Below, in pieces: positions 55,603 to 64,000 of a stretch of DNA of 64,000 nt (positions are counted from its first letter, which is position 1; the number at the start of each line of letters is the position of its first letter). The DNA comes from Priestia aryabhattai (lineage in GTDB: Bacteria > Bacillota > Bacilli > Bacillales > Bacillaceae_H), in assembly GCF_023715685.1 (NCBI RefSeq), contig NZ_JAMBOQ010000004.1:62001-126000 (forward strand). The letters run 5' to 3'. The position numbers and the translations under genes were made by a program. The notes beneath the pieces are model-generated. The model had not been told where the DNA came from. It was given only the letters and a program-made list of their open reading frames with translations, and ran no database searches.

Positions 55603-55640
55603 AACAAGAACAGCTGTGGGGAGAAAAAGCTGTTCTTGTT
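55603..55640 (-). terminator. Terminator, probably for the minus-strand gene at 55758
   Basis: Perfect 13-bp arms AACAAGAACAGCT and AGCTGTTCTTGTT; on the minus strand it is followed by a T run. Confidence 0.65.
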
Positions 55641-55757
55641 CAAGTAAAATACCTACGGAATGATGTTTTTAAATTTTAGCATTGTGTAAGACGAGTAGTA
55701 AATCACTCAAAAGAGTGATTATAAAAGCTTTTTTCGAACCGTTATCTGTAAATAGAT

Positions 55758-56324
55758 TTAATTGGATGCTTCAATCACATCTCCATTTTTGTAAATATGA
55801 TACCACCCTATGGTACCTGATCCCCCTTGATCCATCCAGTCTTTATTTTTTGCTACGAATCTATAGTAAGCTTTATCGTTGTTATCTTTCCGTAAGCGGT
55901 CGTCTGTACTGAAGACAATATTTTCACCCAATTCTTTTTTACCGAATGTAATAGCTGTACTGACAGGAAATTGCTTTCTTTCTACCTTGTTCTCATCTAA
56001 AGCTGCCCATGTTAAGGGGCCAACAATACCATCTGGAGACAAGCTGTGATCGATTTGAAATTCTTTTACTACATTTTGTGTTTGCGTACCAAAAATTCCA
56101 TCAACTGATGTGTTATACTTCACATCTTTTAAGCTTTGCTGTAAGTCTCTTACATAGCTAGAGTTAGAACCTTTACGAAGCGTAGGCCTTGTTTCTGCTT
56201 TAGCTTCAATTTTTTGTGAGTAGGTATCTTTAGCAGCTGCTCCAGCAGTTGGAGTGCTGAATGATACGCATGTTGTTACAAGCGTGAGAGTAGAAAGCAT
56301 GACAAGTGTTTTTTTCGTTAACAT
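55758..56324 (-). CDS. Secreted protein with a peptidoglycan-binding domain
   Basis: A 188-residue protein with a Sec signal peptide (about 1-30, ending TAGAAA). A PG_binding_1 repeat follows (about 48-110, LRKGSNSSYVRDLQQSLK, VDGIFGTQTQNVVKEFQ, DGIVGPLTWAAL). The C-terminal 70 residues (ending TIGWYHIYKNGDVIEASN) are not recognised. No cell-wall hydrolase domain is present, so it may anchor to or regulate the wall. The frame opens at 56348, but AAGGAGG fits the ATG at 56324. Confidence 0.8.
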   Translation of the reverse strand: MLTKKTLVMLSTLTLVTTCVSFSTPTAGAAAKDTYSQKIEAKAETRPTLRKGSNSSYVRDLQQSLKDVKYNTSVDGIFGTQTQNVVKEFQIDHSLSPDGIVGPLTWAALDENKVERKQFPVSTAITFGKKELGENIVFSTDDRLRKDNNDKAYYRFVAKNKDWMDQGGSGTIGWYHIYKNGDVIEASN

Positions 56325-56611
56325 GAAATAACCTCCTTGTTTTAGCAACTATTTGTCGCTTTTCATGAGTTTTATAACTGTAGCTATAAAGTCAATTTAT
56401 TATAGCGCAGGCAATTCTCTATTTGTTTTTATATTCCTATGATTATATAAAATAGTCATAAAAAACTAGTGAAGTGGATAGATTGTTCTATATTTTCACT
56501 ATAATTTCATTTTTCTCTGATACAGTACGGAATGTGAAAAACGGTAGGTTTGAGCGTCTTTTCTACCTACAGTATGTCTTGCTGTACAACGCTCATAATA
56601 AATGAATGAAA

Positions 56612-56645
56612 AGACTGCAAAGGAATTTAGACCTCTTTGCAGTCT
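56612..56645 (+). promoter_or_regulatory. Leader hairpin upstream of yibE
   Basis: AGACTGCAAAG (56612-56622) and CTTTGCAGTCT (56635-56645) form a perfect stem with a 12-base loop. It lies inside the longest open frame of the next gene (56606), which argues that translation starts later, at 56699. It may be a weak terminator or attenuator. The rest of 56325-56698 is AT-rich promoter DNA. Confidence 0.5.
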
Positions 56646-56698
56646 CTTCATGTTCAAAAGCCATGCGTTCAAATGATAACCAGAAAGGAAAGTATGTT

Positions 56699-57862
56699 AT
56701 GTCTCCTCTGTATTCTCAGCATATAAGGAATCTTTTTTTGAAAGTAAAGTCCAGTAAATCATCACGTAAGCAAATCTCTATATACATACTAGGAATTTGC
56801 TGTTTGTGTGTAGCCCTGTTTTTAACAAACCACAATTATTCTCTTTATAAAAAACCGATAGCTGAGGTAGTGAAGACGAATGTTGTAGAACAAAACAAAT
56901 CTGCTGATTTAAATCATAACAAAGATACCGTATATTCTCAGAAAATTGTTGCTAAAATAATGAACGGAAAATATAAAGGAAAGCTTATCCATTTAGAGAA
57001 TACGTACTCATACTCAGGTGCTTATGATCAAAAGTACACTGTAGGGACAGATCTGTTTGTCTCCTTAGAAAAGAATTCACAGCATGCTCTAAACGGAACG
57101 ATTGAAGGAGTGAAGCGGGACAAGCAGGTTACCGCTGTCGCGGGTTTATTTGTATTAATTTTGCTGGCTATTGGAAGAAAACAAGGTTTTTATTCAATCA
57201 TTAGCTTATTTATTAATATTGTCCTTTTAATCGGGGCCCTCAATGTATATTTAGCACTAGGGAATGTGAGCTTGTTAGCTGTATGTATTGTAGCTGTCGT
57301 TCTCTTTACAGTTATTTCTTTATTATTAGTAAGCGGTAATAAAGAAAAAACGCATGTAGCGATTATTTCAACTTTAATAGGTACATTTGTTTCTCTTTTA
57401 ATTGCGTATGGTGTCATGCAACTAACAGATTCTAATGGCCTTCATTATGAAGGAATGGAGTTTGTGACGATTCCTCCTCAAAAAATATTTATGAGTGAGG
57501 TATTAATAGGATCTTTAGGAGCTGTTATGGATGTAGCGATTACGATTACTTCTTCTGTCTATGAACTATATGAAAAGAATAAAGAGATAACACACAAGGA
57601 CTTACTGAAATCTGGCAAGGAAATTGGCGGAGACATCATGGGAGCGATGACGAATATTTTATTTTTTTCATATATAAGCGGAACAATCCCAATGGTTCTT
57701 CTTTATTTGAAAAATGGCTCTCCTTTAGGATACACGTTTTCGATGAATTTCTCGTTAGAGTTAATCCGTGCTCTTACTGGCAGCATTGGCATTGTTTTAA
57801 CGATTCCCATTACACTCTATCTTTCGATTCTTTTTATTTTTAGGAAGGGGAAAAGAAAGTGA
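56699..57862 (+). CDS. YibE/F-like membrane protein (first of pair)
   Basis: A 387-residue membrane protein. An N-terminal helix is followed by an extracytoplasmic domain (about 60-140, VAKIMNGKYKGKLIHLEN). About seven helices then include GSLGAVMDVAITITSSVYEL and KSGKEIGGDIMGAMTNILFF, the signature of the YibE/F family. The function is not settled; transport of a small molecule is often suggested. The longer frame (56606) contains a hairpin, while AGAAAGGA precedes the ATG at 56699. The next gene overlaps by four bases. Confidence 0.8.
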   Translation: MSPLYSQHIRNLFLKVKSSKSSRKQISIYILGICCLCVALFLTNHNYSLYKKPIAEVVKTNVVEQNKSADLNHNKDTVYSQKIVAKIMNGKYKGKLIHLENTYSYSGAYDQKYTVGTDLFVSLEKNSQHALNGTIEGVKRDKQVTAVAGLFVLILLAIGRKQGFYSIISLFINIVLLIGALNVYLALGNVSLLAVCIVAVVLFTVISLLLVSGNKEKTHVAIISTLIGTFVSLLIAYGVMQLTDSNGLHYEGMEFVTIPPQKIFMSEVLIGSLGAVMDVAITITSSVYELYEKNKEITHKDLLKSGKEIGGDIMGAMTNILFFSYISGTIPMVLLYLKNGSPLGYTFSMNFSLELIRALTGSIGIVLTIPITLYLSILFIFRKGKRK

Positions 57863-58635
57863 ACGTTTTACTATCGCTTGCTCTTATTTTATTTATCCTT
57901 ATGAGTATTGTGGGCGGGAAAAAAGGAATTAGATCGTTCCTTGCTCTGTTTTTGAATTTTGGCGTTGTTTTTTTAACCATTCTCTTTATGCTGTCTATAA
58001 AAAGTACGATTATTGTGACGTTGATCGCTTGTACAATCATTAGCTGCATTAATTTATTTTATATCAATAAATTCAATAATAAAACGCTTGCTGCGTTTGT
58101 TTCAACGATTCTTACCTTAGCCGTTTTAGTACTTTTTATTTTTATCACTGAACATCATGCACTGATTCAAGGATTTGGAGAAGAACAGGAAGAAGAAATT
58201 AACGCTTTTTCACTTTATGTTGGAATTGACTTTGCTAAAATAGCCATTTGTACAATTATTATGGGTGCTATAGGAGCGATCATTGATATTTCGCTATCTA
58301 TTTCATCTTCTATGAATGAATTATTTGTTCATGATCCGTCCGTAACTAAAAAAAATCTCTTCCATTCTGGTTTAAAAATCGGAAGAGATATTTTGGGCAC
58401 CACAACCAATACACTGTATTTTGCTTTTGTAGGCGGTTATTTGACTTTAATTATATGGTTTAAGAGATTGTCGTATTCGTTTGGAGATATTATCAATTCG
58501 AAAACTTTTTGTGCAGAAGTCATTTCTATTTTAAGCGGAGGTATTGGTGTAGCCATTATTATTCCGATTACTTCTTGGATTAGTGCCTCTATTTTCTTAC
58601 AAAAAAGAGAAAAAGCGAAGCGAGTTCTAAAATAA
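57859..58635 (+). CDS. YibE/F-like membrane protein (second of pair)
   Basis: 258 residues, about seven helices, without the extracytoplasmic domain of its partner. It repeats the same family signature (MGAIGAIIDISLSISSSMNEL and HSGLKIGRDILGTTTNTLYF), so the two are ancient duplicates that probably form a heteromer. The GTG start overlaps the partner's stop (GTGA), giving coupled translation. A terminator follows. Confidence 0.8.
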   Translation: MNVLLSLALILFILMSIVGGKKGIRSFLALFLNFGVVFLTILFMLSIKSTIIVTLIACTIISCINLFYINKFNNKTLAAFVSTILTLAVLVLFIFITEHHALIQGFGEEQEEEINAFSLYVGIDFAKIAICTIIMGAIGAIIDISLSISSSMNELFVHDPSVTKKNLFHSGLKIGRDILGTTTNTLYFAFVGGYLTLIIWFKRLSYSFGDIINSKTFCAEVISILSGGIGVAIIIPITSWISASIFLQKREKAKRVLK

Positions 58636-58646
58636 GCCGATTAATT

Positions 58647-58701
58647 AAAAATCTACACCTTAGTTGCTAGTTATAGTCTAACAATTAAGGTGTAGATTTT
58701 T
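58647..58701 (+). terminator. Terminator after the YibE/F pair
   Basis: AAAAATCTACACCTTA (58647-58662) and TAAGGTGTAGATTTTT (58686-58701). Confidence 0.8.
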
Positions 58702-59016
58702 GTAACAAAGTTTAAATGAAAAGACAGCTCAACAAGATTTCATGAATTTCAAAAAGATAAGACATTATAAAAGGACAGTTGCGGGGAGCTATCAGGATGA
58801 AGCTCATGATGAAAACCGATGATAATTATCAAATATATAAATTACATCTATTAAAACAAAGCCTAAGAATCAGACCCAGTCATTATTCTTCATATTTTAT
58901 CCATTGCATTTCGCTAAAAAAATTGTAAATAATTTAGAAATCAATTATAGTAATGAACATTAATACATCAGCCCATTATTATATATCAATTGAAATGGAG
59001 TAGGAGGTGTTCATTA
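58702..59016. other. Promoter region of arsRB
   Basis: No gene is seen. ATCAATT occurs twice (58940-58946 and 58985-58991) near the arsR start and could be part of ArsR operators. The central part is mildly GC-richer without recognisable structure. Confidence 0.35.
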
Positions 59017-59367
59017 ATGAGTACAAAATCTATAGATAGTATTGAAAAGGCAGCCCAAATCTTAAAATTATTGGGAGATAAAACAAGGCTTTCGATGGTG
59101 AAATTAATAGAGAACAATGAATGCTGTGTGTGTGAGTTCGTGGATATCTATCAAGCTAGCCAACCTTCAATTAGTCAGCATTTACGAAAATTAAGAGATG
59201 CTGAGCTTGTGAAAGAAAGAAGAAAAGGGCAATGGATTTTTTATTCTCTTAATAAAGAAAGCCAGTACTATGAGTTTGTTCTTGGCATACTTGAATCTGT
59301 ACCAAGTCAGGACGAACGCTTAAAAGAGCTAGAAAAACAAGGACTACGTATTAGTTGTTGTGAATAA
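59017..59367 (+). CDS. arsR: Arsenical resistance repressor ArsR
   Basis: A 116-residue ArsR/SmtB winged-helix repressor. The arsenite site is the Cys cluster ECCVCEF (Cys36, 37, 39) at the start of the DNA-reading helix region (QASQPSISQHLRKLRDAEL). An extra Cys pair ends the protein (ISCCE). The frame opens at 58990, but AGGAGG precedes the ATG at 59017. It shares a transcript with arsB, 15 bases downstream. Confidence 0.9.
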   Translation: MSTKSIDSIEKAAQILKLLGDKTRLSMVKLIENNECCVCEFVDIYQASQPSISQHLRKLRDAELVKERRKGQWIFYSLNKESQYYEFVLGILESVPSQDERLKELEKQGLRISCCE

Positions 59368-59382
59368 TTGGAGGTTTAAAAA

Positions 59383-60681
59383 GTGACATCAGTTGTACTA
59401 GCATCATTGATTTTTTTAGTAACATTAATTTTTGTCATTTGGCAGCCGAAGAATTTATCAATCGGTTGGTCGGCTTGCGGGGGAGCAATTCTTGCTTTAC
59501 TGGCAGGCGTTGTTGATTTTCAAGATGTTCTTGAGGTAACCAGCATTGTGTGGAATGCGACTCTTACGTTTATCGCTATTATTATTATTTCTTTAATTTT
59601 AGATGAAATTGGTTTCTTTGAATGGGCAGCGCTTCATATGGCTAGAGCTGCAGGAGGGAACGGCGTGCGTATGTTTGTTTACGTGTCTCTTCTTGGAGCT
59701 GTTGTAGCAGCGCTATTTGCTAATGACGGAGCAGCTTTGATTTTAACACCTATTGTCTTAGCCATGGTTCGGGCGTTAAAGTTCGACGATAAAATGGTTT
59801 TTCCGTTTATTATCGCAAGTGGATTTATTGCGGATACAACGTCGCTGCCCCTTGTTGTTAGTAACTTAGTGAATATCGTATCAGCCGACTTCTTTGGTAT
59901 TAGCTTTTCTGAATTTGTATCACGCATGATTGTTCCAGATTTGGTTTCTCTGTTTGCGAGTATTATGGTCTTGTATGTGTATTTCCGCAAAAGAATTCCT
60001 AAGAAATACAATGTAGCAGATTTGCAGAAGCCAGTGGATGCCATCAAAGATGAGAAAATGTTCCGGCTGTCCGGAATTGTCTTAGTTTTGTTAGTACTAG
60101 GATATTTAATTGGAGAATTCTTTAGCGTCCCTGTTTCTATCATCGCAGGTATTATTGCTATCCTGTTTTTAATGATGGCCAAAAAAAGCCGAGCGGTTCA
60201 CACAAAAAAAGTGTTAAAGGGAGCTCCATGGGCGATTGTCTTTTTCTCGATCGGCATGTATGTCGTTGTATACGGCGTGCGTAATGCTGGTTTAACAGAA
60301 ATTTTGGCTGACGTGATACAAGCAACGGCTAGCCATGGACTGTTTGCAGCAACAATCGGTATGGGATTCACTGCGGCTATTCTTTCATCGATTATGAACA
60401 ATATGCCAACAGTTATGATTGATGCACTAGCAATCGATGCAACACACGCAGCTGGAACAATCAAGGAAGCGTTGATTTATGCAAATGTCATTGGATCGGA
60501 TTTAGGCCCGAAAATTACCCCGATTGGCTCTTTAGCGACGCTTTTATGGCTTCATGTTCTTTCGACAAAAGGCGTGAAGATTTCATGGGGAACGTATCTT
60601 AAAACGGGTATTATCTTAACTATTCCGACACTGTTTATTACGCTTGCTGGTTTGTATATTTGGTTACTCATTATTTCATAA
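59383..60681 (+). CDS. arsB: Arsenite efflux pump ArsB
   Basis: A 432-residue 12-helix carrier closely resembling Gram-positive ArsB. Shared stretches are [29 protein letters not shown] helix 2, [14 protein letters not shown] and [19 protein letters not shown]. Others are [20 protein letters not shown] and [14 protein letters not shown]. It expels As(III) and Sb(III). It starts with GTG behind GGAGG. No arsC reductase gene is adjacent, so arsenate resistance would need a reductase elsewhere. Confidence 0.92.
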   Translation: MTSVVLASLIFLVTLIFVIWQPKNLSIGWSACGGAILALLAGVVDFQDVLEVTSIVWNATLTFIAIIIISLILDEIGFFEWAALHMARAAGGNGVRMFVYVSLLGAVVAALFANDGAALILTPIVLAMVRALKFDDKMVFPFIIASGFIADTTSLPLVVSNLVNIVSADFFGISFSEFVSRMIVPDLVSLFASIMVLYVYFRKRIPKKYNVADLQKPVDAIKDEKMFRLSGIVLVLLVLGYLIGEFFSVPVSIIAGIIAILFLMMAKKSRAVHTKKVLKGAPWAIVFFSIGMYVVVYGVRNAGLTEILADVIQATASHGLFAATIGMGFTAAILSSIMNNMPTVMIDALAIDATHAAGTIKEALIYANVIGSDLGPKITPIGSLATLLWLHVLSTKGVKISWGTYLKTGIILTIPTLFITLAGLYIWLLIIS

Positions 60682-61057
60682 CACGTGCTAAAGGAGATTT
60701 GTTTTGCTGAAACAGGCAAGTAATAGTTAGAGCCAAATGAGCCGAGAGAATAAATTTTGACTCATTCTCTATACTCTTGAGTTACCGGGGAATTCTCAAG
60801 ATGTAGTGTTATTTTAGTTCGTATGATAATGGGTGTTGCCAGGAAAATTCAGGTGCGTATTGAAGCTGTAGAAAATCGATCTACAGCTTTTTTATTGAAA
60901 AGGTATAACGGACAACGACACGTTTTTAAAATGAGATATGTATCTCTCATCTAAACTACTTTTCTCCCCATTCATACTCCAACAGCTCTTTCTATGATAA
61001 AATAATAAAACTGACTAAGTTTCACATGGAAATTTGAAATGTAAGGTGATTAGATAC
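60682..61057. other. Intergenic region between arsB and topB
   Basis: No gene is seen. It contains a hairpin CTTGAG/CTCAAG near 60775-60800, the terminator at 60863-60893 and an AT-rich promoter stretch before topB. Confidence 0.45.
60863..60893 (+). terminator. Terminator between arsB and topB
   Basis: AAGCTGTAGA and TCTACAGCTT with a seven-base loop and T run. Confidence 0.85.
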
Positions 61058-63211
61058 ATGAAGTTAATTATTGCAGAAAAGCCGGATCAAGGATCGACGC
61101 TAGCTTCACAGTTTAAGCCGAAGCGTCGCGACGGCTATTTAGAGATTCCACCGAATGAAGTGTTTACGGACGGAGCGTATGTGACGTGGGCAGTGGGGCA
61201 TTTATGTCAGCTTGTGAGTCCGGAAGATTATAAGCCGGAGTGGAAAAAGTGGTCAATTGACACGCTGCCGATGATTCCAGATCGTTTTCAATATGAAGTG
61301 ACGCGCTCAAAAGCGAAGCAGTTTCAAGTGGTAAAAAAATTGCTTAAAAAGCCGACGGTCACAGAAATTATACATGCGGGAGATGCGGGGCGCGAAGGAG
61401 AATTAATCGTCCGTAATATCATTCAGCTGTCAGGTGTGCATAAGCCGATGAAACGATTGTGGATTTCTTCTTTAACTCCAAAAGCCATTTATGATGGGTT
61501 TCAACAGTTAAAAGACGAAAGCGATACGCGTAACCTTTATTATGAAGCATATACAAGAGCATGCGCGGATTGGGTCGTTGGGATGAATGCTTCACGCGTA
61601 TATAGCATCTTATTAAAAAAGCATGGCATGTCAGATGTTTTTTCAGCAGGACGCGTTCAGACTCCGACGCTTGCTTTGATTGTGAAGCGTGAAAAAGAAA
61701 TTGATAATTTTAAATCAGAGCCGTTTTGGGAAGTGCTTGCTAAGTTTGATATTGAAGGAAAGAAGTATGAAGGCAAATGGCATCAAGACGGAGAATCGCG
61801 TCTCAAAGAAAAAGAAATGGCGTATAAAATTGCTCAGTTTTGCGAAGGAAAAGACGCGGAAGTTCATGAACTCGTAACGGAGCGAAAAGAGTTCCAACCG
61901 CCTCTATTATTTAACCTATCATCACTTCAAGCAACGGCGAATAAGGCGTTTAAGTTTTCTCCTAAAAAGACGCTTGATGTGCTGCAAGGGCTGTATCAGA
62001 AAGGAATTGTTTCTTATCCGAGGTCAGACTCAAACTACGTAACAGAAGGAGAAGCGGAAACATTTCCTGAGATTTTAGAAAAGCTGAGTGCTTTTTCTGA
62101 ATATGAACATTTATTTCCGCTTCCTTCCGCTTCGATTCTAGAAAATAAACGCTATGTAAATGCAAAAAAAGTGAGCGATCACTATGCGATTATTCCAACG
62201 GAACAAGTGAAGGACCCTAGCAAACTGTCAGGAGACGAGCAGAAAATTTACGACCTAGTCGTAAGACGGCTAATTGCGGCACACTATGAAAAAGCGATTT
62301 TCGACTATACAACAATTACGACACTCGTGGAAAAGCGAGCAGCTTTTATTTCAAAAGGAAAGCAGCAAATTCAAGAAGGTTGGCGTAAGGTGATTTTTCA
62401 AAATGAGAAAGATGACGATGTCATTCTCCCTAATGTTCAAGAAGGCGAAACGGGAAAAGTTATTAAGGTAGACGTGAAAGAAGGTAAAACACAGCCTCCA
62501 AAACGCTACACGGAAGGTCAGTTGATTACACTGATGAAGACAGCGGGTAAGCATTTAGATAATGATGAGCTGGAGAAAATTTTAGCAAAATCAGAAGGCT
62601 TAGGCACGGAAGCTACGCGTGCTGGAATCATTACAATGCTTAAAGACCGTAAATATGTTGATGTGAAAAAAAACCAAGTATTTGCGACTGATAAAGGAAA
62701 GGTATTGATTGACGCGATTGGAGATAAAATTTTAGCTTCTCCAGAAATGACGGCTAAGTGGGAGCAACGTTTAGCTGAAATTGGGCAAGGAGCAGCATCA
62801 GCTGCCGCTTTTATGGAACAAACAAAGAAGCTGTCAGCTAAAATTATCGAAGACGCTGTCGAAGCAGAAAGCAAGTGGAACTTCAGCGGATACGACACTG
62901 AATCCATTCAGCGAAAAGGCAAAGGCAAAGGTAAAAGTTTTTCTTCTAAATCGTTTGGTTCGTGCAAGCTTTGCGACGGAAAGGTAGTCGATAAAGGCTC
63001 CTTTTACGGATGCTCAAACTATGCAAAAACAAAATGCACATTTACCGTATCGAAAAAGATTTTAGGTAAAACAGTCACGCAAGCTAATTTAAAAAAGCTG
63101 TTAAGCGAAGGACAGACAGACTTGATTGAAGGTTTTAAAAAAGGTGATAAGACATTTAATTCCAAGTTAGAATGGAAAGAAAACAAAGTGCAGTTTTTAT
63201 TTGAAAAGTAG
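61058..63211 (+). CDS. topB: DNA topoisomerase III
   Basis: A 717-residue type IA topoisomerase. The TOPRIM domain starts the protein (KLIIAEKPDQGSTLA, with HAGDAGREGELIVRNI). The active-site tyrosine is Tyr320 in GIVSYPRSDSNYV. The type IA core ends near 600. A C-terminal Cys-ribbon (SCKLCDGKVV...YGCSNYAKTKC) follows. TopB decatenates replication intermediates and is often carried on plasmids. The frame opens at 61034, but AAGGTG fits the ATG at 61058. GC content is slightly higher than its neighbours. Confidence 0.93.
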   Translation: MKLIIAEKPDQGSTLASQFKPKRRDGYLEIPPNEVFTDGAYVTWAVGHLCQLVSPEDYKPEWKKWSIDTLPMIPDRFQYEVTRSKAKQFQVVKKLLKKPTVTEIIHAGDAGREGELIVRNIIQLSGVHKPMKRLWISSLTPKAIYDGFQQLKDESDTRNLYYEAYTRACADWVVGMNASRVYSILLKKHGMSDVFSAGRVQTPTLALIVKREKEIDNFKSEPFWEVLAKFDIEGKKYEGKWHQDGESRLKEKEMAYKIAQFCEGKDAEVHELVTERKEFQPPLLFNLSSLQATANKAFKFSPKKTLDVLQGLYQKGIVSYPRSDSNYVTEGEAETFPEILEKLSAFSEYEHLFPLPSASILENKRYVNAKKVSDHYAIIPTEQVKDPSKLSGDEQKIYDLVVRRLIAAHYEKAIFDYTTITTLVEKRAAFISKGKQQIQEGWRKVIFQNEKDDDVILPNVQEGETGKVIKVDVKEGKTQPPKRYTEGQLITLMKTAGKHLDNDELEKILAKSEGLGTEATRAGIITMLKDRKYVDVKKNQVFATDKGKVLIDAIGDKILASPEMTAKWEQRLAEIGQGAASAAAFMEQTKKLSAKIIEDAVEAESKWNFSGYDTESIQRKGKGKGKSFSSKSFGSCKLCDGKVVDKGSFYGCSNYAKTKCTFTVSKKILGKTVTQANLKKLLSEGQTDLIEGFKKGDKTFNSKLEWKENKVQFLFEK

Positions 63212-63217
63212 AGAAAT

Positions 63218-63249
63218 AAAAAGCGTTTGCTAAAGAGCAAGCGCTTTTT
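63218..63249 (+). terminator. Terminator after topB
   Basis: AAAAAGCGTTTGCT and AGCAAGCGCTTTTT with a four-base loop. Confidence 0.85.
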
Positions 63250-63323
63250 GTATATGAAAAACAGGAGTTTTCCAGCTTTTCTAGAATCTCTTACGTAGTT
63301 TACTTATACAAAGGATGAGATTG

Positions 63324-63722
63324 ATGAAACGAACGAGTAAAGGGATGATTCCGTTTTGGGATTATATTGGCATCGAAGAAACGCTGCTTGAAAAAGGATA
63401 TGCAGAGTTAAAAATTACAATTCAATCGCAGCTTCTTCAAGGAAGAGGAACGGTTCATGGAGGCGTTATTGCCACGCTTATCGACGCGGCGGTTGGTTCG
63501 GCTGTGCGGTCTTCTCTTTCTGAGGAGGAAAGTGCCAGTACAGTTGAGTTAAAAGTGAATTACACAAGACCAGGAATAGGTGAATATTTAGTTGCAAAGT
63601 CTACACTGTCTCACCGTGGCAAAACGCTTGCTGTTGGAGAAGTGAAAATTGAAGACAGCAGCGGCAAGCTTGTTGCGCTTGGCAGTGCAACGTATATGAT
63701 TTTTTCAGTAGAAAAAGCTTAG
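63324..63722 (+). CDS. PaaI-type hotdog-fold thioesterase
   Basis: A 132-residue acyl-CoA thioesterase of the PaaI/YbgC-like hotdog group. The core helix motif is GTVHGGVIATLIDAAVGSAV, followed by TVELKVNYTRPGIGEYLVAK. The substrate is unknown. The ATG at 63315 abuts AAAGG, so the ATG at 63324 is preferred. Its last codons (SVEKA, stop) lie in one arm of a palindrome whose other arm ends the convergent Nudix gene. Confidence 0.85.
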   Translation: MKRTSKGMIPFWDYIGIEETLLEKGYAELKITIQSQLLQGRGTVHGGVIATLIDAAVGSAVRSSLSEEESASTVELKVNYTRPGIGEYLVAKSTLSHRGKTLAVGEVKIEDSSGKLVALGSATYMIFSVEKA

Positions 63723-63743
63723 ATTCTAAGCTTTTTCTACTGA
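63705..63743. repeat. 18-bp perfect palindrome joining two convergent genes
   Basis: TCAGTAGAAAAAGCTTAG (63705-63722) and CTAAGCTTTTTCTACTGA (63726-63743), three-base loop. Each arm encodes SVEKA and a stop for the gene entering it. It probably also works as a bidirectional terminator. Confidence 0.85.
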
Positions 63744-64000
63744 ATGAAGATGCTGGCTAATGAATGTAATAATCGTTTCATAGTAAGCTTTGGGATGAGG
63801 AGCAAATTCACTTTTGTGTGCTATACGGTGAATAGGCTCTTTTTTATTTGTTATTCCTTCAATGATCAGTTCTATTTGATTTCCAAGCCACAGTTCGCAA
63901 AAGTGAGAAAACGGCGCTTTTACAAGTCCTGATACTTCTTCTTGCTGCAAAGTAAAAGCACTGAGCGGATGAGAGCTGTGGTATAAAAATACGTGTGCTA
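63726..64000 (-). CDS. Nudix hydrolase, C-terminal part (cut by window edge)
   Basis: The minus-strand frame stays open to the window end, so the in-frame TTG at 63950 is not the real start. The visible 90 residues include a polar stretch ending PLSAFTLQQEEVSGLVKAPF, then FCELWLGNQIELIIEGI and FAPHPKAYYETIITFI. This matches the C-terminal half of Nudix hydrolases of the isopentenyl-diphosphate-isomerase-like/YfcD group. The Nudix box itself lies outside the window. Substrate unknown. Confidence 0.65.
   Translation of the reverse strand, partial: AHVFLYHSSHPLSAFTLQQEEVSGLVKAPFSHFCELWLGNQIELIIEGITNKKEPIHRIAHKSEFAPHPKAYYETIITFISQHLHSVEKA

Overview
The window reads as low-GC Bacillaceae DNA, most likely Priestia (Bacillus) megaterium or a close relative. 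The base composition, the strong AGGAGG ribosome sites, the CcpA cre-like sites, and close resemblance to Bacillus subtilis aco, ycb, yjm/uxa and cso-cop genes all point that way. The centre (about 26.9-30.4 kb) holds two replication-type genes on the minus strand and about ten copies of a 25-bp iteron. The window is therefore probably part of a large plasmid, or a plasmid-like region, that carries metabolic and resistance genes. No partition genes, transposases or RNA genes of known type were seen.

Layout. 0-5.4 kb: start of a heme A synthase (minus strand, cut by the edge), an FAD monooxygenase, a DUF2294 protein, a purine-type NCS2 permease behind an attenuator-like leader, and an NhaD/ArsB-type ion transporter. 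5.7-13.8 kb: a complete acetoin/butanediol module (acoABCL, acoR, bdhA) with a clear sigma-54 promoter and upstream activator sites. 13.9-16.2 kb: a broken PLP-dependent sulfur amino acid lyase gene and an Hpr/ScoC-like regulator. 16.2-26.3 kb: a complete glucarate/galactarate catabolic module (garD; kdgD, gucD, gudP, gudD; GntR regulator). Its garD has its own sigma-54 promoter next to a PrpR_N-type sigma-54 activator. 26.9-30.4 kb: the replication region. 30.8-32.6 kb: a VOC protein, an AI-2E-family permease and an orphan TatA.

33.0-44.5 kb is a galacturonate module: uxaC, a GPH symporter, exuR, uxaB, uxaA and a secreted GH28 polygalacturonase. Three identical LacI-family operators punctuate it. 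It is followed by a wrecked GH42 beta-galactosidase gene and a second GPH symporter. 44.6-46.0 kb carries small conserved proteins and a universal stress protein. 46.2-52.8 kb is a copper block: a two-component system, csoR, copZ, copA, small peptides and a Met/His-rich YdhK lipoprotein. 53-58.6 kb holds an MFS transporter, a 132-bp GC-rich repeat, a ferredoxin, a peptidoglycan-binding protein and a YibE/YibF pair. 59-60.7 kb has arsR-arsB without arsC. The window ends with topB, a PaaI-type thioesterase and a convergent Nudix hydrolase cut by the edge.

As a whole the region lets the cell use plant-derived acids (galacturonate, glucarate, galactarate) and acetoin, all probably under carbon catabolite control, and resist copper and arsenite. 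The most unusual sequence features are the iteron origin with an internal 300-bp duplication, the twin-palindrome sigma-54 control of garD, several structured leaders, and a palindrome that encodes the C-termini of two convergent genes.
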